Positions 17,293 through 19,566 of a DNA stretch of 19,566 bases are shown one piece after another. The notes below the pieces were generated by a model, which was not told where the DNA came from, ran no database searches, and worked only from the letters and a program-made list of their open reading frames with translations. This DNA is from CAYRJA01 sp964424455 (GTDB lineage Bacteria > Bacteroidota > Bacteroidia > Chitinophagales > UBA10324): positions 1 through 19,566 of the forward strand of contig CAYRJA010000060.1 of the NCBI GenBank assembly GCA_964424455.1, given 5' to 3'. A program made the translations under genes and the position numbers. Each line of letters begins with the position of its first letter. Position 1 is the stretch's first letter.

Positions 17293-17437
17293 GTACGGAA
17301 CAAAACAAATTTCGAACACCCTAATTCTTTTTACCTTTTTTCTTTTATACTTACCTGCCTTTACTTGTAGTTTTCATGCAACAATACCACTTGTTATTAT
17401 CTTTTTATCTGCTGCTTTCTTTTTGAGCTTTATCAAT

Positions 17438-17445
17438 TACTTTTG
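17438..17445 (+). promoter_or_regulatory. candidate -7 promoter box for sucC
   Basis: TACTTTTG matches the Bacteroidota -7 consensus TAnnTTTG exactly. It ends 25 bases before the sucC ATG, a plausible leader length. TTTTG at 17421-17425 is upstream, but the spacing (12 bases) is short for a -33 element. Confidence 0.5.
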
Positions 17446-17470
17446 ACCTCCCTTAAAACAATTTTCATCA

Positions 17471-18661
17471 ATGAATCTACATGAATATCAAGGTAAAGAA
17501 ATATTAAAAAGGAATGTCGTACCTGTGCAGGAAGGAATTGCAGTAGCAACATTATCCGATGCACTGGAAGCAGCTAAAACTCTCAAGCAAGAAACCGGAA
17601 CTAACTGCTGGGTAGTAAAAGCTCAGATTCACGCAGGTGGTCGCGGAAAAGGCGGTGGCGTGAAGGTGGCAACATCTATAGATAAACTGAAAGAGAAAGT
17701 TAATGATATACTTGGGATGACTCTTGTAACACATCAAACAGGTCCTGCCGGAAAAGTGGTACACAAAGTATTGATTGCAGAAGATGTTTACGGTGGAGAT
17801 GCTTCTCAACGCAGAGAGATTTACATGAGCATTTTACTTGATCGTGAGAAAAAGCAAAATGTGATTATCTATTCTTTGGAAGGTGGAATGGAAATAGAAG
17901 AAGTGGCAGAGAAATCTCCTGAAAAAATTCAGAAGGAATGGGTTGATCCAAAAGGTATGTTGCAGCCGTTTCAAGCGAGAAAGATTGCATTTAATCTTGG
18001 ACTGAGTGGCAATGCCTTTAAGAACATGGTGAAGTTTATTACAAATATGTACGTTGCTTACATTGAAAGTGATGCAGCGCTGATTGAAATAAATCCAGTA
18101 CTGAAAACTGCTGACGACCGGATTGTAGCCGTTGATGCAAAAGTTAAACTGGATGATAATGCTCTTTTCCGTCATCCGCACTACCATGAAATGCGCGACA
18201 TTACCGAAGAAGATGCAATGGAGGTAGAAGCCAGCAAGTACAATCTTAATTTTATCAAATTAGATGGTAATGTAGGATGTATGGTGAATGGAGCCGGACT
18301 TGCAATGGCAACAATGGACATGATAAAACTTGCAGGCGGATCACCGGCTAATTTCCTGGATGTTGGCGGTACTGCAAATGCACAAACGGTAGAAGCCGGT
18401 TTCAGAATTATATTATCTGAGAAAAATGTAAAAGCAATTCTCATTAATATTTTTGGTGGAATTGTTCGTTGCGACAGAGTGGCTCAGGGTGTGATTGATG
18501 CTTACAAAAATATAGGTGAAATCAAAGTACCTATTATTGTACGCTTGCAGGGAACAAATGCAGATATTGCAAAAGAGTTGATTGATAAAAGCGGACTGAA
18601 AGTTTATTCTGCAATTTTACTGAGAGAAGCTGCCGAACTTGTTACAAAGGCGTTGAAATAA
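17471..18661 (+). CDS. sucC: succinyl-CoA synthetase (ADP-forming) beta subunit
   Basis: This 396-residue protein is of normal length for SucC. It couples cleavage of succinyl-CoA to ATP or GTP formation in the citric acid cycle, together with the alpha subunit SucD. The start MNLHEYQGKEILK is the standard family N-terminus. The ATP-grasp region shows QIHAGGRGKGGGVK (from about residue 52) and the metal/nucleotide segment EINPVL near 206. The C-terminal ligase domain shows NGAGLAMATMD, FLDVGGTAN, GGIVRCDRVAQG (about 328-340) and VRLQGTNAD. sucD is not adjacent in this window. A -7 box lies just upstream. Confidence 0.97.
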   Translation: MNLHEYQGKEILKRNVVPVQEGIAVATLSDALEAAKTLKQETGTNCWVVKAQIHAGGRGKGGGVKVATSIDKLKEKVNDILGMTLVTHQTGPAGKVVHKVLIAEDVYGGDASQRREIYMSILLDREKKQNVIIYSLEGGMEIEEVAEKSPEKIQKEWVDPKGMLQPFQARKIAFNLGLSGNAFKNMVKFITNMYVAYIESDAALIEINPVLKTADDRIVAVDAKVKLDDNALFRHPHYHEMRDITEEDAMEVEASKYNLNFIKLDGNVGCMVNGAGLAMATMDMIKLAGGSPANFLDVGGTANAQTVEAGFRIILSEKNVKAILINIFGGIVRCDRVAQGVIDAYKNIGEIKVPIIVRLQGTNADIAKELIDKSGLKVYSAILLREAAELVTKALK

Positions 18662-18708
18662 TTTTCCTCAACAGGATAAATAAACTTGCATAAGTTTTGC
18701 AACTAAAA

Positions 18709-18716
18709 TACCTTTA
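18709..18716 (+). promoter_or_regulatory. candidate promoter for the YciO/Sua5-family gene
   Basis: TACCTTTA matches TAnnTTTG at 7 of 8 positions, and a TTG at 18686-18688 lies 20 bases upstream, close to the expected -33 spacing. It sits in the 86-bp spacer after sucC, 31 bases before the ATG. A weak AAACTT/AAGTTT inverted repeat at 18682-18697 overlaps the -33 position. Confidence 0.35.
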
Positions 18717-18747
18717 ATCAGATTATAACAATATAATTTTTCTCATC

Positions 18748-19371
18748 ATGTTACTAAAAATCCATCCGGATAGAATCAGCGATCATAAAATTACCGAAGT
18801 AGTAAAATGTCTGCAGAAAGGTGGAATAATTATCTATCCTACCGACACTGTTTACGGTATTGGGTGCGACATCTTTAATCATAAAGCTGCAGAGCGAATC
18901 ATGCAGTTGAAACGGGCAAAGAAAAAACCAATTGATTTTTCTTTCGTCTGTTCTGATTTAAGTGAACTTTCGGACTATGCTTCAAAGGTGGATACACCCG
19001 TTTACAAGCTGATGCGTAAAGCGCTTCCCGGACCTTTTACTTTTATTTTAAAAGCAAGTAAGCAGGTTCCAAAACTTTTTGAAACGAAAAAGAAAACCAT
19101 TGGTATTCGTGTTCCGGACAATTCCATTGTTCAGGCAATTATTAAAAGTTTAGGAAACCCAATTCTGTCCACCTCTCTTCATGACACTAACGAAGTGGCT
19201 GATTACATGACAGACCCGGAAGAGATTGAAGAAAAGTTTCGCAAATTAGTGGACATAGTAGTAGATGGTGGCGCCGGTGGAAATATTCCTTCTACCATTA
19301 TAGATTGCAGCGGCAGCGAACCTATTTTAATCCGCCAGGGCGCAGGTCATCTTGAGGAGTTTGAAAACTAA
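18748..19371 (+). CDS. Sua5/YciO/YrdC-family protein (threonylcarbamoyl-AMP synthase-like)
   Basis: This 207-residue protein has the single-domain length of YciO/TsaC, without the C-terminal Sua5 extension. Motifs are IIIYPTDTVYGIGCD (residues 27-41), the basic nucleotide-binding segment LKRAKKKPIDFSFVCSDLSEL (54-74), KALPGPFTFIL, TIGIRVPDN, PILSTS and PSTIIDCSG. TsaC/Sua5 makes threonylcarbamoyl-AMP from threonine, bicarbonate and ATP for the t6A modification of tRNA. The FSFVCSDLSEL segment and the length favour the YciO branch, whose in vivo role is less certain, so I give no symbol. The next gene starts 28 bases downstream and may be co-transcribed. Confidence 0.88.
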   Translation: MLLKIHPDRISDHKITEVVKCLQKGGIIIYPTDTVYGIGCDIFNHKAAERIMQLKRAKKKPIDFSFVCSDLSELSDYASKVDTPVYKLMRKALPGPFTFILKASKQVPKLFETKKKTIGIRVPDNSIVQAIIKSLGNPILSTSLHDTNEVADYMTDPEEIEEKFRKLVDIVVDGGAGGNIPSTIIDCSGSEPILIRQGAGHLEEFEN

Positions 19372-19399
19372 AACGGAGTTGTTCAGTTTCACAGTCAGC

Positions 19400-19566
19400 A
19401 TGAAATTTTTATCTGTTACTGTATTTCTGTTTATCCTGCTTCCTCTTATTTCGTTAGCACAAAACGGAGGAGTTATACGCGGTACTGTAACAGACAAAGC
19501 AAATGGTGAACCTATGATATATACCAATGTCTGGTTGTCCGGAACAGACATTGGCGCTACAACAGA
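19400..19566 (+). CDS. N-terminus of a TonB-dependent receptor-type outer-membrane protein (partial)
   Basis: Fifty-five codons are visible from the ATG at 19400 to the window end. A signal peptide (MKFLSVTVFLFILLPLISLAQ) is followed by GVIRGTVTDKANGEPMIYTN and VWLSGTDIGATT. This is the carboxypeptidase-regulatory-like (CNA-B-type) domain that precedes the plug in SusC-like and other TonB-dependent receptors of Bacteroidota. The rest lies outside the window, so the plug, barrel and substrate cannot be judged. Other exported proteins also begin with this domain. Confidence 0.8.
   Translation, partial: MKFLSVTVFLFILLPLISLAQNGGVIRGTVTDKANGEPMIYTNVWLSGTDIGATT

Larger units (their letters stand above)
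16888..17300. repeat. 413-bp palindromic element with 42-bp terminal inverted repeats
   Basis: The left end (16888-16929) is the inverse of the right end (17259-17300). The outer 25 bases match at 24 positions, and the 42 bases match at about 37. Inside are three hairpins that share the arm CCGCCGAGT/ACTCGGCGG. There is no coding sequence and no obvious target-site duplication. It could be a non-autonomous mobile element (MITE-like), a REP-type palindrome cluster or a structured RNA/terminator region. Confidence 0.7.
16778..17470. other. 693-bp gene-free spacer containing a palindromic repeat element
   Basis: No convincing open frame lies between the PagL-like gene and sucC. The first 110 bases are AT-rich and then mixed, and carry no feature I can name. 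The middle, 16888-17300, is the inverted-repeat element listed separately and is clearly richer in GC than its surroundings at the hairpins. The last 170 bases are AT-rich and hold the sucC promoter candidate. None of the CTGTWACAG words found throughout the genes occurs here. Confidence 0.85.

Noticed and set aside
16888..17300. Possible CRISPR array or retron RNA
   Set aside because: The repeats are palindromic arms about 150 bases apart with dissimilar, long linkers, and there is no cas or reverse transcriptase gene in the window.
17552..18444. Minus-strand frames opposite sucC
   Set aside because: sucC is a complete, unmistakable gene and the opposite frames show no family sequence.
18682..18697. 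Terminator after sucC
   Set aside because: The AAACTT/AAGTTT pairing is short and AT-only in strength, with no clean T-run after it.
1..19566. tRNA, rRNA or transposase genes
   Set aside because: I saw no cloverleaf, ribosomal RNA segment or transposase motif on either strand.

Overview
The window reads as a chromosomal segment of an AT-rich Bacteroidota bacterium, probably from the Chitinophagales/Sphingobacteriales side (inference). The grounds are an OmpA-family protein with TPR, PD40 propeller and carboxypeptidase-regulatory domains, a TonB-receptor-type N-terminus with a CarboxypepD_reg-like domain, several exported beta-rich proteins ending in phenylalanine, a UMF1-family transporter, starts that mostly lack a Shine-Dalgarno sequence, and -7 boxes of the Bacteroidota form TAnnTTTG. 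A 10-base N run at 8294-8303 shows that it comes from a scaffolded draft assembly.

Layout. 1-2603 (minus): a PorE-like OmpA-family envelope protein cut by the window edge, then an unknown outer-membrane protein. 2836-6991 (plus): a RecQ-family helicase, then two overlapping GT-B glycosyltransferases. 6954-7855 (minus): FtsE, translationally coupled to a small unknown protein. 8027-9345 (plus): a UMF1/Atg22-type MFS transporter interrupted by the gap. 9340-11887 (minus): a UPF0316 membrane protein followed by a seven-haem cytochrome c with TPRs. 12165-15668 (plus): a 1167-residue exported protein of unknown function. 15665-16777 (minus): a PagL-like lipid A deacylase homologue. 16778-17470: a gene-free stretch filled by a palindromic repeat element. 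17471-19566 (plus): sucC, a YciO/Sua5-family protein and the start of a TonB-receptor-type protein.

The genes do not form one pathway. They are mostly envelope functions (outer-membrane proteins, surface-glycan glycosyltransferases, FtsE, lipid A modification, a periplasmic or surface cytochrome) mixed with housekeeping genes. Packing is tight: three convergent pairs overlap at their stop codons and two same-strand pairs share a TAATG stop/start.

No complete new defence or mobile system is visible. Two signals deserve follow-up. First, a near-palindromic word, CTGTWACAG (core TGTWACA), occurs far more often than base composition predicts, and every copy I found lies inside a gene. Second, the 413-bp intergenic element at 16888-17300 is bounded by 42-bp inverted repeats and holds three hairpins, two of them spaced by exactly 150 bp.
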